Assembly (NCBI GenBank): GCA_949825045.1
Contig: OX463812.1
Span: 5,688,661 to 5,752,660, forward strand
Direction: 5' to 3'
Length of the DNA stretch: 64,000 nucleotides
Source of the DNA: Argyresthia goedartella
Lineage: Eukaryota > Arthropoda > Insecta > Lepidoptera > Argyresthiidae
The notes under the pieces were generated by a model that was given only the letters and a program-made list of their open reading frames with translations, searched no databases and was not told the origin of the DNA. Below are positions 11,312 to 23,797 of the stretch, in pieces. The position numbers and the translations under genes are program-made. Position 1 is the first letter of the stretch. Each line of letters starts with the position of its first letter.

Positions 11312-14300
11312 ATGTCTTCCTGGACCAGTAATCAGGTGTACAAAAAAATGTCGTCGAAAAGTTGCTGTATTGTCCTGCTGGTGTTTGCAGAAATAGTTTC
11401 AAGTAATACTTGTTATTGGAATAGGGATTGCGCGCACCAGCTGTACTCTTCAAAGACTCCATACGACAGTGTTAGAGGCGATATAAGAGATTTCCCGAAG
11501 TTGGAAGGTGAGAGCAAATGTATTTAATAATAATAATATTTGTTTATTTCACATATACATCCATAATTAAACACGGTAAAATTAAAAAAAAAAAAAAAAA
11601 AAGACAAAACAACTCTGGAAAAAATAAATAAATTGGTAACACAGAAAAAAGATCTAAATAAGTTAAGTCCACACACTCATTCATTTCTTTATTGCACACA
11701 AATAACTATATAAACAAGATATACACTAAAACAGTGTACAAAGGCGAGCTTATCTCTATCAAGAGATCTCTTACACCAAACCATGTCAGGATGAGATAGG
11801 ATAATCGCAGAGCACGGGTAGACTTATGTGTGCCACAAACCTTAAATTACAACTCAATAAACTACATACATAAAATATACATCATAAATATAAATAAATG
11901 TTAAATAAATATATACAATATAGGTATATAAAATAAAAATACATAAATAATACCTATATCTAAAGGGATAGGAAATGCTTCTTCACGCGACTTTAAGATA
12001 TTGAGAGTAGATAATACTCAATCGTCATTCTCTCATAATTATGTCTGTCACACATCCATCGCACAACACATTTACTTACTTGTTATTCCTGTTTATGTGC
12101 ACATCCACCCAGTGCTTCATCATACCGCTGTCGACCCTATCAGCCAACGTTCTGAGGATCATGTTTGAGCTGCCGCGAGTCCGACTCCACATGAACACTA
12201 CTCTGTTACGCAGTATGGCGAAAAAATAGTTTATTTTTGCTTCCGCAAACATCGTCGACGGGCTACAGTATCGCGGCAGCCCCAACACAATCCTCAGCGC
12301 TTGTCTTAATTGGAGACGCAGGTCGCTGTAGGCCCTCTGCGTATAGCGAACCCACAGACTGCAGGTGTAAAAAGTTTGAGAGTAGGCTCTAAACAGTGTA
12401 AGTTTCACTTCTTTAGTGCACCTTGCAAACCTGCGGGCCAGCATGTTACAGCGGACTGACAACGCCCTGCGCTCTCTCTCCATGTCCAGATCACCTGTGA
12501 GCGTTTCCGTGACCACATGCCCTAGGTACTTAAATTCAGAAACTCTGGCCAGGGGGACTCCACACAGCCGGACTGGTGGTATAAAAGATGGTGATTTGGT
12601 GCCTGCCTTGAAAATGAGCATTTCGCTTTTTTTGCATTGTACCTAAGGCCATGCGACCCGGCGTACGACTCACAGATCTCTAGTAACCACCTGAGGGCTC
12701 TGATTGAGAGGCAAAGCACCACCATTTCGTCAGCATATCTTATGTTGTTGACCTCATGTTCATGCCATAGATTGAACAACCGACCTTGGTGTCGCGCAGC
12801 CCCTGTTCATGTACACATTGAACAGCTTAGAAGAGGTCAGGCCCCCCTGCCTCATAAATGAAACGGATAAAATGATGTATATACGTCTTCCCCAAAGATG
12901 TTCAGGCATTGTGCCTAGAGATACACAATTCTGAATGCCTGAATATCAGTATTTCATATTGTAAAAGTTTCAGAAACTTCAGATTTTCACAATTTTGAAA
13001 TAAAGTCGTGAATCTCATGTGAAAGAAAATTTTTTTTTTTCAAAAGGCAGGGTCAAAAAGGTAACAAATTATACAATTCTTACTAATCTAATAATGCTAT
13101 CATTTAAGAAAAACATTATTCTTCAAGTAGTATTTCTATTAGTAACTTATTTATATATTATCTATCATTATGCTATTCATAATTTCACTTACTTATTTTC
13201 TTTTATAGGGCAACGATTTTAAACTCGAGTGACGTACTTAAAAAACACTCATTTACGTTAAAGAAGGTTTTCTCCCTTGGTACTAAATTTGATAATACAT
13301 TCTACCTACAGGTTGCGAAGCCGTAAGTATTTGGAGTCTCAACCGCCATGGCAATAGGAACCCAGGGTCGAGCGTCACCGAGAATACAAAGACTATAGCT
13401 GATCTGAAAGACCAGATCGTAGCTAGTTACGAAGCTGGGACTAGCCAACTTTGTGCACAGGTTTGTTTATTTGTTTGTTTGGAATCTGAATCTGAGATGA
13501 GTAGTTACATAAGTCTATGTGTTACTTGTCGTCATATCAGTTTTCGTACGTACATTTTGGATAAAATTTGGATAAAAATGCCTTTGCCTTGCACTGGGTT
13601 GATGAAAGATAGAGTTAATGTTTACCTGAAGCATAATTGAAACTAGTGGCCCTGTGGGCAGTAGACCTCGCTAACAGGGGGGATTGTGAACCAATTTATG
13701 GGTAAGTATTTTAGATTCAATCAAAATCAAATAGTAAAGTAGCCGCACCAATAACTTTGTAAACTACATTTTGCGATTTAAAATACTATCTATAGACTTT
13801 TCACGAAAATAGTTATAGTCTATTTCACTGACTCTCATGGTCTATATAGATCCTCGTTACTAATTCGTCTCCTACTTCGAGGAGTCCAAACTTGGTATGT
13901 TTTTAATATATATCTAGGATTTTTAGAAAACAGGCGGCCGGAAGGTAATGTTGTAGTATATTTTTAGAACCGGCTCATGAAGCCCTTTCATTTGATACCC
14001 TACACGATAGGTTTCATAAAAGAAAAAATAAATACCATACAAAAAATTCATGACGTCGTAACTCCCCCCCTAAAGGGAAAATCGAGAAAAGCTCTCGACA
14101 AAAAAAAAACTTTTAATTCAAGGAACACGTGTGCCAAGTTTTGTGAGGATTTCTTGAAAACTGTGGCGCCTAGGCCGGGACTGACAGACACACATAGAGA
14201 CAGACGAAAGCAAAATCGGCCTCCTATCTTGTCGAAATGGAGCCCTTCGCTCGCTTGGTCAATAATTTGCTATATTCGGTTCCAACTTAAACTTTACCTA

Positions 14301-17300
14301 AATCCAGCCTTCTGGCTAGCCCCCTGTCACGATGGAGTGTTAATGGAAAAAAACTAAGGCTGTCAACAGGGTCAACCTCGGAATGTGAGTTAGGCATCCA
14401 TAATGTAGTAAAAATAACTAACGTGTCGTCTTCTCCCTTCCTATGGTTCCAATGATGATGGCATTTACATAACAACTGTAGGGCGTAACATTCTAAATAT
14501 TGTCTCAAAATTAACATAATAATATTTAAGCTCAAAATAATAAAAAACGGTTATGGCAAATATAGCGCTTCCTAGATGTAGCGTCAATTTTGTTTTTTTT
14601 TTACACTTTTTCATTCATGATTTATTCGTCAGATGATCATGGATGCAATGTTTGCTCGACAAAATTAGGTAATACGCGCCATGTGTATAGTTTGTCAGAC
14701 AACAATGACCTCATTAATTGCTTCGAACAACAGATCGGTCATAACATAAACTAAAACTAAAGGATTGAAATCTAAACTTTCGGGAAATGGTATTTTATTG
14801 ACCGAGCGAGCGAAGCGAGCGAAAGGCTCCAATCCGACAAGATAGGAGGCCGATTTTGCTTTCGTCTGTCTCGATATGTGTCTGTCAGTTCCAATCTAGG
14901 GGCCACAATTTTCAAGGGATCCTCACAAAATTTGGCACACGTGTTCCTTGAATTAAAAGTTTTTTTTGTCATTTTGGGGGATTTTCTCGATTTTTCATTA
15001 ATTGACATTATTTTTTTGTATGGGTTTTTTTTACTTATCGTGTGGGGTATCAAATTAAAGGGCTTCATAAGCCGGTTCTAAAAATAAAGTACACAATAAC
15101 ATTTTGGCCACCTATTTTCTAAAAATCCCAGAAATATTTTCAAAACATACCAAGTTTGAACTCCTCGAAGTAGGAGACGGATTATGAGAGTGAGTGAAAT
15201 AGACTATAAATATTTTCGTGGAAAGTCAATAGATTGTATTTTAAATCTCAAAGTGTAGTTTACAAAGTTATTGGTGCGGCTACTTTACTACTTGATTTTG
15301 ATTGAATCTAAAACACTTACCTATAAATTGTTTCACGGTCCCCCCTGTTAGCGAGGTCTACTTCCCACAGGGCCACTAGTTTATAAATGTGTGTGACAAA
15401 AATTATAGAATTGCATTAGAAAGTCATTCATCATCTGTACTATCAGGTGTACTCTCTACAGTGTAAAATGTACATGAAAAATCATAAAAACTGAGGCAAA
15501 TTCGTATGTTACCACAGGTTAGTATTAATTCATGTTATTCATACATTTACTTGTATGTAATAAATTATTTCAGATACAATAAGATAGGGGAATATATATC
15601 GTAAATCATTTTGGCCCAGAAATATCATAATACGTTTATAGTAGCTTATGTACCATAATTTATATTTTACTAATCGAAAGAAAGATTTCGTATTCTCAGA
15701 ATTTCCGATAACGATATGACATCATGTGGGCGATTTAATAATTTGTTGGCGTCCAAATCTGACAAGAATTCAAAAATTCTGACTCCGCTTAACGCAACAT
15801 GTGCGTCTTTTTCCTTTTTTTATGCCAAGATTAATCACCTCTTTCGAAGGTTGTACACTGTAGTTTATGAACTGTGACCACTCAGCTTAATATGCATCTC
15901 CATAACCCCTTGTTGCCTGAAACGTAGTACCTACTTGATGGTTTTAGCCTCAAACCAATAGTTTCATCCTCATCTTGCACAAAGACGACATTCGCATCCC
16001 GGGCGAAAGAACAAGGGCTTGAAGTTGAAGTCGGTTTTTTTAAGTTTTTAACTTGGTGATAATAACTATGCTGAGTTTCCTTTTACTACAAAATAGATAA
16101 TAGATTTAAAAATTCCGTTATCAATACTCGTCAACTTTACATCAAACTAAAAATACATCCTGTCCTTCTGAATAGTTAACCCCTTAAGCCCTGATGACGC
16201 CAGAAGGAATCATTTGCCCGTTAAAGGTTTTTAATTTCATTAAACCTTATGGTTCAAAATTGCGATGCCTCATTACTATTTCCAAGGCTTGTCAGGTTTT
16301 ATAGTTCCTAGTCGACAGTAACTGCAAATAACATGTCACGTGGGTGTGAGCGAGACAAGGTGCACAAGTCATACTTGTGAACGGATGCTGCTTGGGGAGA
16401 CTGGTCCAGTCTGGTTTCTCTTAAGTTATGTTCATTACAGCTTTTGTCTGTTCTTATTTATTTCTTTTGTATAATTGTTATTTTGAGTCATCTTATTGGC
16501 TCTTATAGACTCGTTTTTATAATATTGTCATTAGATTAGATTATTTTTATATTACATAAAAAATATTTAAAAAAAATGTCAAATAAAAAAAAAATACATC
16601 CCCGTAAAGTTTTTTGGTGCATTATTCTCTTACGGGCGTATTTCCAAAGCAGACTTCTTCTTCTTCTTCATGTGTAAACTTTTAGGGAGAATCAAAGTAG
16701 ATCCTTCCAGTATTCAGCCACCGCGATGGCTTTCTCATTAGCCTGCATAAGGTCGGCGGGTGTGCAGGAAGTCGGACACAGCGGGCACGATAGTAGGTGG
16801 CTGGAAGTTTGAGGGGCACCGCAACGGTAGCTTATGTTTGCATCCTCAGGCAGGATGCCCCAGCGCCACATGTTGTCTTTGGTGCGCCCGACGCGTGATC
16901 TCAGCCGGTTTAAGGTTTTCCACAGCTGCCTGCCCAGGTTTTGTCCCGGAGGGAGTTGTTCCTCAGGTTTTCCCCAATCAGGGATTATGTGGCTTTCTGC
17001 TGATACTTTTGAGTGGGCGTTGCTGATCTTGGGGTCGCAGTTTAGCTTTCTGATGAAAGTCCAGGCTTTTTTGCTGTTGTGCTTCATACCCATTCCTTGG
17101 ACCAGTTTGCACCATCTGTCTTGTCTGCTCTCAGCCAGTGCTTCCATGACACACACTCCTTCTGCTATCGTCTCTTCCGCTAACGGGTCCTGGTCGAATA
17201 ACAGTTTGTAGGACTCCATGAGCGTTTCAGGGGTTAGTCCTGGGACGTGGCTGGCTCTACATCCTCTGGGCATGTGTTGGCGGGAAGCTGTTTTCACTGC

Positions 17301-20300
17301 GCGGATGAAAAGGTCTTAGTTACCCATCGAGGGTTCAAACACACTGAGCGTTTTATCGAGGCTCAAGGTGAACCCCACCCAATTCGCCTTCTGGAAGTTA
17401 AATCTTCGTCTGAACGGAATGGTGCGGGGACGAATGGCTGAGGTAAACAGGCACAGCAGAGGTCGGTGTTGGGTGCGTGGGATGGGATCACCCATTCTCT
17501 TGGTATACTGTTGGCTGATGCTAGTGCTAGCGAAGATGAGGTCTGGGTTGTATCCTCTGCGCCAGCGACCGCTGTTAAAACTTGAGGGGAGCTTTGGGTC
17601 ATGTATTAAGTCCAGTTTGGATCTGTCCGCCCATTCTATGACCCTGATTCCATCTTCGTTTGTGTCCGAGTTGCCCAAAGTCTCGCTGCGGCTGTTAAAG
17701 TCACCGAGGATGAAGTTTAAGTTTAAGTATCAAATGGTGTGTTTGGTGGCTTGTAGACTGATGATATTGAACAGCTGGATAGTCTTACCTTAATGACTTC
17801 CATTCCGCCAGCATTGTTCACGTCCACTCCTTCGACACAGATGTCCGACCTCACAAACACCGCATTGCCATGTTGTCTGTGCGGGATTTCACCAATGAGA
17901 ATCATGCCCTCCACTCGAGGTCGGTTATTGTCTTGTCCTCTATGTGTTTCCTGGACACAGAGGACGTCATAGGCATTCTTTTTCGACAGGTCCGCAAGGA
18001 TCTGTTCTTTGTCGGGCGATATGCCTTCGATGTTGATCGAAGCCATGATTAATATTGGCCCTGATAAGGACCGTTCGCTGTTTGGTGTTGTCATATCCGG
18101 GTTTCTGCGCTTTAGTTTTGTTCGTTTCCTGTTTGCAGCAATTGGTTTCACAGAGGTTTCTGTCCTCTGCTACTCACGGGAGGGGCCTGAGTGGATTGCT
18201 GCATCTCTTCGGAATGGATTGTTGCATCCCCCCACTGGTAGAGTTAATGGAGTTTCATATTCCTATGCGAGATTTAGCCATGAATCTCCACTTGAAAGCG
18301 AAATTTCCTTTTTCAAACTCAAACCATAATCTGTTACGCATTAGTTAGTTAGTTGATCATATTTGATTTATTTTAAATTTTTCTCCATGTGCTTGTAAAA
18401 GTGCATTATTATTATTGCCTACTAACAAAAAAAAAACGAGTTTGATTTTGAGTTTGAGCAGTGTTCGGCAACAAAATAGCATCTTAACCAGAGATAATGA
18501 ACCATTTATCTGATTCCAAATTTGAATTAACCTACTAAATCGTTCACTTACCGCCGTACTCAGAGTTGAGTGAATGACTCAACCATCAATTCGATTCCAA
18601 ATTTAAATTTATGTACAAAATCGTTCACTTAATAATCCCTAATAAGTCATCAAATGACTCTGGGTATGGCGATTAGTGGACTACAATACTCTGAGTTAGA
18701 TGAGTCACATCCTTTTCGTGCCAACTAATCCAGTCCTGTGCCAATCGAATAGACTAATCGACTCTTTAATGGAGCGTGATTTTGTGAAATGACTTTGTTA
18801 GCCTTCGTATCGATATTTCTTATGAAATTATGATTTCTTCACCAATGATTCAGGATGTCGAAGAGTTCCGGAAATGGTCCTGGAACGATACAATCGAGGT
18901 ATCGGCGTCATATCTCACCGGAACCGGATATGAGGAGCTGTATGACCTCGCACAGAGGATCCGCAGTACATACCCTCAGCTCGTTAACACAACTGATAAT
19001 AGCAGGTGAGATATCCTTCCTCCCACATCCAAAACAATGTAAATACTGCCCGACACCTGGGAAATAGGTTGTGATAGGCTCGGAATGGACAGTAATAATT
19101 GGACAACCCATCTTTATATCCATGGTTATTAAAGCAAAACAACCAAAAAAAGAACAGCTGAGAAAAAAAATATCTTTTGCTACCATATGTTTTTTGGTGA
19201 AACTTGTTTATAATGATGGGTACTATCATTGCCCAAAATATGGTCAGCTAATTACATGTCTCATATATCAATTCACCCGTTAAAAACGTTAAAAAAACGA
19301 CTTAAAGTCCTTTTTCTTCCCCCCCGGTTGGGATTCAAATGTCGTTTATACATACAAACGAAAACGATACTACAAACTCTGTCTTCCAAATACATTACGA
19401 ATATGCGGCACGTAAGTCAAAAAAAATGACAGATTGCATCTCATTTCACGATAAAGAACGTAAACACCAAGTTAAAAATGTAAAAAAAAACAAGCCCTAT
19501 TTCTTCCGGTCGGAATGCGAATGTCGTCAAAATACGCGAAAACATCTGTACGAAATCTTTATGTCTGACAGTCAAGTCGACACATATAACACGACATAAA
19601 CGAATATACGGTAATTATAGACAGAATTAATCCTATGACAATGACCTTGACTGACAAGTCACTTTATTGTGATGAAATAATACGTTATTTCGTTTACCTG
19701 GATGATATCACAATTCCAGTATTTTCGATACCAAACCGAGAGACCGATTTACTATATTAATACTATATATGGATTTTTTAAATGGGTTCATAAATAGTAC
19801 CAGTTTTGAGGTAACTAACATTTAAAAAAAACAGCCGAATTGAGAACCCCTCCTTTTTTATGAAAAGTCGCTGAAAGTCTTAGCAAGGTTCTAACGCAGA
19901 GAGAAGAAATGCAAAGCTTCGTTTTTGTTCAGTCCATCCTTGACAAAGGTTCGTTTTTGTTCCCACAGATGGCGTTGGTAGTCCAATATATTTTGACAGA
20001 ACTACGTCTGTCGGATCCGTTAGCCAGTCAGCAATCGGGCTATGATAAAAATGGCCCGCGATGATTATTATTATTATAATTTATATTATTTTTATTATTT
20101 TTGTTGGAGGGGGAAAAAATGGAATCGCCCATGCCCAGGAGTCAGACCTCCCTGCTATGTCCGGGTTCCTTCACATTCCTTGACAAAGGTTCGTTTTTGT
20201 TCAGTCCATCCTTGAAAAAGGTTCGTTTTTGTTCCCACAGATGGCGTTGGTAGTCCAATATATTTTGACAGAACTACCTCTGTCGGATCCGTTAGCCAGT

Positions 20301-23300
20301 CAGCAATCGGGCCATGATAAAAATGGCCCGCGATGATTATTATTATTATAATTAATATTATTTTTATTATTTTTGTTGGAGGGGGAAAAATGGAATCGCC
20401 CATGCCCAGGAGTCAGACCTCCCTGCTATGTCCGGGTTCCTTTACATTGAGCGGGCATTAGCTCGTGTAGTATACGGACTAAAAACAACCCCTTTGTTGT
20501 ATTGTATGACAGTTATCGATAATCGATTAGTACTGTGAGCCTTGGGATCGACTTAACTGTGAGCCATGGCCACGATTTTAAACCTTACTGCTTGGTAATA
20601 AAGTTCAAAACCTGTGAATAATTTTGTCCTACTCCCGGTACACTGCAGTGTCAAGAGGACAGTTAGTTAGATAGTAAAATCTCATCTGCTTTCAGATTTT
20701 ACTTCAGGCCAACTGCTGAGCAAAGGACCGTGACTAGCGCCATAGCATTTGTTCATGGTCTGACGGAAGGAACCACGCTAAACGTTTCCATTGATGGACC
20801 GTGGGACAGAGATGACGTCATTCGGGTGAGTGGCTAGCCATTGCGTATAGGTTTTGTCTCTGCTTACCCCTTTTTCGACCGGTAAAATGTAATTATTATC
20901 CCCTAAAATTAAGTGAAACGACATTAATACAAGGGCTAGTCTGATAACCAGAGATGTTTGAATTAATCCTAAGTCGAACCATTTTAAATGTGACCATTTA
21001 AGTATTTGACGTTTGCACAGAGGTACACTTAAAAGTTAAATATTTAGTAGAATATTTCCTTTTAAATACACAAATATCATAAACCCTCCATAATTCGTTC
21101 AAAAACCGCAAATTAGGACCAGCTTAAGATAAACTGTTTTGTTAGAATACATGTCTTATCTGTGAAAATGTTACCTATTATTGCTTCATAGTAACATCGA
21201 ATTGGATGTTCTTATTACATTAAAATTTCGAACATCTCTGAAAAACAAAGCAATTTGATTCGACCTCAATTCTATATCAGTCGAGATGACGTTATATTCG
21301 AAAACAAATGTCAATGCCGCAATGCCGGTCGTAACATGCGGTTCCTGAACACATAGCTAAAGCAGTGTATGTAATTGTACATCATTAGGCAATTAACAGT
21401 CACACACACTACTATAGTTACATGATGGCTCCTGCATAATTTCAATTTAGATACTAGGATAGGATAATCAGAGCCTAGTGTGAAAATTTACCAATAACCT
21501 TGTGACATCTATTCGCAGCCTTACCAGAACTGCGAGAGATATCAAACAGAAGTTAGAGGAGATGTAAGTGAAGGTTTGAATCAAATGGCTATCTACCAGA
21601 GTACACCAGGATACATTGCGGTTAGTAAATTGTTTGACCTATAAACTAACTCATAAATTTAGCGTTACTCAAGAAACTTCTTCGTCCTGTAGCCTAACTA
21701 AAATATGGTCTAACAGTGTGCTGAGGTGGGAAATCGGCACTGCGTCATTTTATTGACCAGAAAATACTGATAAATAAAAATGGCGTAGCGTGGATTTGCC
21801 ATCAAAATGTCATCGCTGACTTAAGGTCATCGCTTAATTAAAGACCCCACTCCCATTCGGAAAAAATGTTCATTCAAATATGGGTTTTAGGTTGTGCTTT
21901 GTTGTCAAGCAAACGTAACAAAACAAGCAAAATACTTACCATACAGCTCGCTGTAAGCGGGTTTGCCGCAAACTTACCACTTGATGGTATATCTACAGAG
22001 CACAACCTCAAATCCATATTTCAATGAATATTTTTTACCGAGTGGGAGTGGGGTTGTATAAGTCAGCGATGACCTACCCTATGCGATACCTTCTTTATAT
22101 GTACCTTGGGTTGACCTGTATTTCAGGAGCTACTATTTTTGCTCTCTCTGCTCTCTGGCCGTACGGAACGTAGATAGAAATAGCACAGATCTTAGAATCC
22201 TTCGCATGCCCGGCTTTTTACCCTCATTTATTTACGGTATGTATTTGAAGGCTTTGGTTAAAAAAAAAACAAAAAACTTAGTTCTCCCAAAGATATATTT
22301 TTAAGATCTCTTTTAACCTATATTTAAAAGAGATCTTGTTAAACTATAACAAATATTACATATTAAAAATAATATCTATGCAGGAATAAATAATTACAAA
22401 ATTATTAAGCGAGATCCGAGTTGAGTTACATTAGCACCAGAAATTTATGTTATCTTGAATATTGTAATATCCCTTTTAGATAAAGTGGTTTTTACTTGGA
22501 TTTTAAATTGTTCATATGGCAAAAGAGCATTTTACCTGACTGCCTGATGATAAAGAGATGATGATGATGATGATGATAATGATGCTACACTTTATTTACA
22601 GATCCAAAACGCCGTACAGCAGCGTCTGGGAATCTCCTACCAGCTGACCCCAGATGACATCTACTATTTCTATGAAATCTGCCGTTTCTACCGCTCGTGG
22701 ACCCCAGAACTCAGGTCTCCTTGGTGCTCGGTGTTCTCTGAAGATGACCTGGTCTATCTGGAATATAGGGATGACATTAGGCATTTTTATAGGAATGGAT
22801 ACGGTCATTGGGTAAGTTTCGTTTCTTGTTTGCGGAGATTATGTTCCCGCGGAATCAATAAAATATGAAAATAGATAGATATAGAATTGTTCACGTCGCC
22901 TGCAATGCTAGGTTTTACACAAATATTCGAGAGTTATTAAAACAGAAGTTAAATGTATCATTGACCTGATGCACAACCGACATCTCAAATTTTGGCGGAC
23001 ACTGAAAGTTATGTTGTTATTTTTTGAAACTGATAGCAACCGTATAACATATTAGCAGCAGTTTATTCGATTTGTCGATATTATATTTCTTCCAGATCAA
23101 CCCCATGCTTGGCGGTCCAGCCGTCAAGGACCTGCATGACAGCTTCTTCAATGCCACCCAAGGCCAGGGTCGCAACATCATCGCCTACTTCACCCACGAC
23201 ACCATGCTACAGATGACCTTCTCAGCCCTGGGTCTCTTCGACGATGGTTACATGCTGCGCGGAGACGGGATAGAAGGGAGCCGGCAGTGGCAGACTAGTT

Positions 23301-23797
23301 ATATTGCCTCGTTCACCACGAATCTCCTGGCTGTTTTGAATAGGTGCGGCTAATGAATAACTTTGGATAAGTCGTAAACCAACAACGTGGCAAACATTTA
23401 TAGCGACTTTCCCCAATTCTTAGTAACGATTTAGGGAATATGTAATATTTTATACAGTAATATGGTTCAACACGTCCCTAATCTTCCATTAATCGAACCA
23501 TATTATGTTTCTACAAATAATTATCAGACATCTCGCCTGTAAATTTACCTGCTTGTCTCCAGATGTGGCCAAGAATACCGTGTCCAAGTTTTCGTCAACG
23601 AGAAGGAATCCTCCCTCTGCCCCCTCTCCGGCTGCCCTTGGGAAGAGTTCCAGCAAAAAATCCAGGGCTTCACCTACTCCGTTGAGTTCTGCAGCATGGA
23701 CTACCCAGCTCCAAGTGTACCGGATAGTGCTGCATTGAATACCAGTTGTATAGGTCTGATGTTACTGCTGCAGAGTTTTCTGTATTGGAGTAGTTAA
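11312..23797 (+). CDS. Mipp1-like: multiple inositol polyphosphate phosphatase, eight exons, secreted and probably GPI-anchored
   Basis: Coding exons: 11312-11507, 13312-13460, 18854-19005, 20696-20825, 21519-21620, 22602-22811, 23096-23343, 23563-23797. All introns are GT-AG and phases close, giving 473 residues from 11312, or 461 from the second ATG at 11348. I prefer 11348 because the signal peptide (SCCIVLLVFAEIVSS) then sits at the very N-terminus. Histidine phosphatase motifs: WSLNRHGNRNP in exon 2 (RHGxRxP, nucleophile His) and YFTHDTML in exon 7 (proton donor). N-glycosylation motifs include NTT, NVS and NAT. The C-terminus is hydrophobic (CIGLMLLLQSFLYW), as in GPI-anchored proteins. 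Family members remove phosphates from InsP5/InsP6 outside the cytosol; Drosophila Mipp1 is reported to be GPI-linked. The HD proton donor differs from the HAE of vertebrate MINPP1. Introns are crowded with transposon debris. Confidence 0.92.
11520..12060. other. intron 1 of the phosphatase gene, first part
   Basis: A short ATA-type microsatellite at 11526-11545, an A-run at 11583-11601, then AT-rich DNA. The stretch 11680-11850, with TTTCTTTATTGCACACAAA and TACAAAGGCGAGCTTATCTC, looks like the 3' untranslated end of a minus-strand non-LTR element. It probably belongs to the RT fragment that follows. Confidence 0.4.
12076..12861 (-). pseudogene. reverse transcriptase C-terminal fragment (non-LTR element) in intron 1
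   Basis: The minus strand reads LFNLWHEHEVNNIRYADE, an RT active-site block with YADE in place of YADD, at about 12775-12725. After a frameshift near 12620 it continues with LCGVPLARVSEFKYLGHVVT and a C-terminal stretch ending ...KHWVDVHINRNNK at 12076. The endonuclease and most of the RT are absent, a typical 5' truncation. Its orientation is opposite to the host gene. Exact clade not assigned. Confidence 0.78.
12870..13311 (+). other. intron 1, end part
   Basis: AT-rich intron DNA with short T-runs. The acceptor CTACCTACAG ends at 13311. Nothing else is recognisable. Confidence 0.4.
13640..15382. repeat. fold-back element with inverted repeats of about 600 bp
   Basis: The left arm (13640 to about 14265) and right arm (about 14785 to 15382) are inverted copies over roughly 600 bp. 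Both outer ends read AAACTAGTGGCCCTGTGGG from outside in. Shared blocks include GTAGACCTCGCTAACAGGGG, AGTAGCCGCACCAATAAC, CGAAGTAGGAGAC on the complementary strand, and GGAACACGTGTGCCAAGTTT. The unique centre of about 500 bp has no gene. No target-site duplication is obvious. It lies in intron 2 of the phosphatase gene and is probably a non-autonomous DNA element with long inverted repeats. Confidence 0.8.
15383..16685. other. intron 2 spacer
   Basis: AT-rich intron DNA. There is an A-run stretch at 16556-16600 and a CTT triplet repeat at about 16655-16670. I see no gene. Confidence 0.4.
16692..18151 (-). pseudogene. non-LTR element lacking its reverse transcriptase: endonuclease joined to the C-terminal end
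   Basis: The minus strand opens near 18050 with an APE-like endonuclease start: MASINIEGISPDKEQI, VLCVQETHRG and a VYKPPNTPF block near 17745. After a frameshift near 17730 come NFILGDFNSRSETLGN (catalytic block), GYNPDLIFAS and QHRPLLC. An in-frame TAA near 17319 is followed by a linker (DLFIRAVKTASRQHMPRGCR). The linker then changes directly, near 16990, into what reads as the element's C-terminal end (LWKTLNRLRSRVGRTKDN, then a CxCG/HLLSCP zinc-finger-like tail) and stops at 16692. All RT blocks, including the YADD/FADD site, are absent, so an internal deletion joined the two ends in frame. Confidence 0.72.
18490..18800. repeat. dispersed repeat, related copy at 51120-51440
   Basis: Shares GAACCATTTATCTGATTCCAAATTT-like blocks, CATTTAATGACTC-like blocks and TATGGCGATTAGT-like blocks with intron sequence at about 51120-51440 in the myosin gene. 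No coding content. Confidence 0.4.
19919..20444. repeat. tandem duplication, period 272 bp
   Basis: Two nearly identical copies lie head to tail: AGTCCATCCTTGA begins at 19931 and again at 20203, and CCCACAGATGGCGTTGG at 19962 and 20234. Each carries a short (ATT)n run near 20065 and 20337 and ends with TCCGGGTTCCTT. Differences are few, so the duplication is recent. It lies in intron 3 of the phosphatase gene. Confidence 0.85.
21824..22075. repeat. MITE with about 75-bp terminal inverted repeats
   Basis: AGGTCATCGCT at 21824 is mirrored by its complement ending at 22075. Inside, ACCCCACTCCCA, AAATATGGGTTT and AGGTTGTGCT match inverted partners (ACCCCACTCCCA, AAATATGGATTT, AGGTTGTGCT) with few mismatches. 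Total length is 252 bp with no ORF. It lies in the intron between exons 5 and 6 of the phosphatase gene. Confidence 0.75.
22297..22526 (-). mobile_element. truncated 3' end of the 2.4-5.2 kb retrotransposon family
   Basis: Matches 2521-2755 closely: AGATCTCTTTTAA, GCAGGAATAAATAATTAC, TTGAATATTGTAATATCCC and AAATTGTTCATATGGCAA all align in order. It is a short 5'-truncated copy in the intron just upstream of phosphatase exon 6, followed by a GAT/ATG triplet repeat at 22556-22580. Confidence 0.8.

Noticed and set aside
17247..18348. Plus-strand frames of up to 141 codons
   Set aside because: Antisense to the retroelement endonuclease, which has recognisable catalytic blocks on the minus strand.
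20065..20400. Minus-strand frame of 82 codons with an Ile run
   Set aside because: The Ile run is a translated ATT microsatellite within the tandem duplication.
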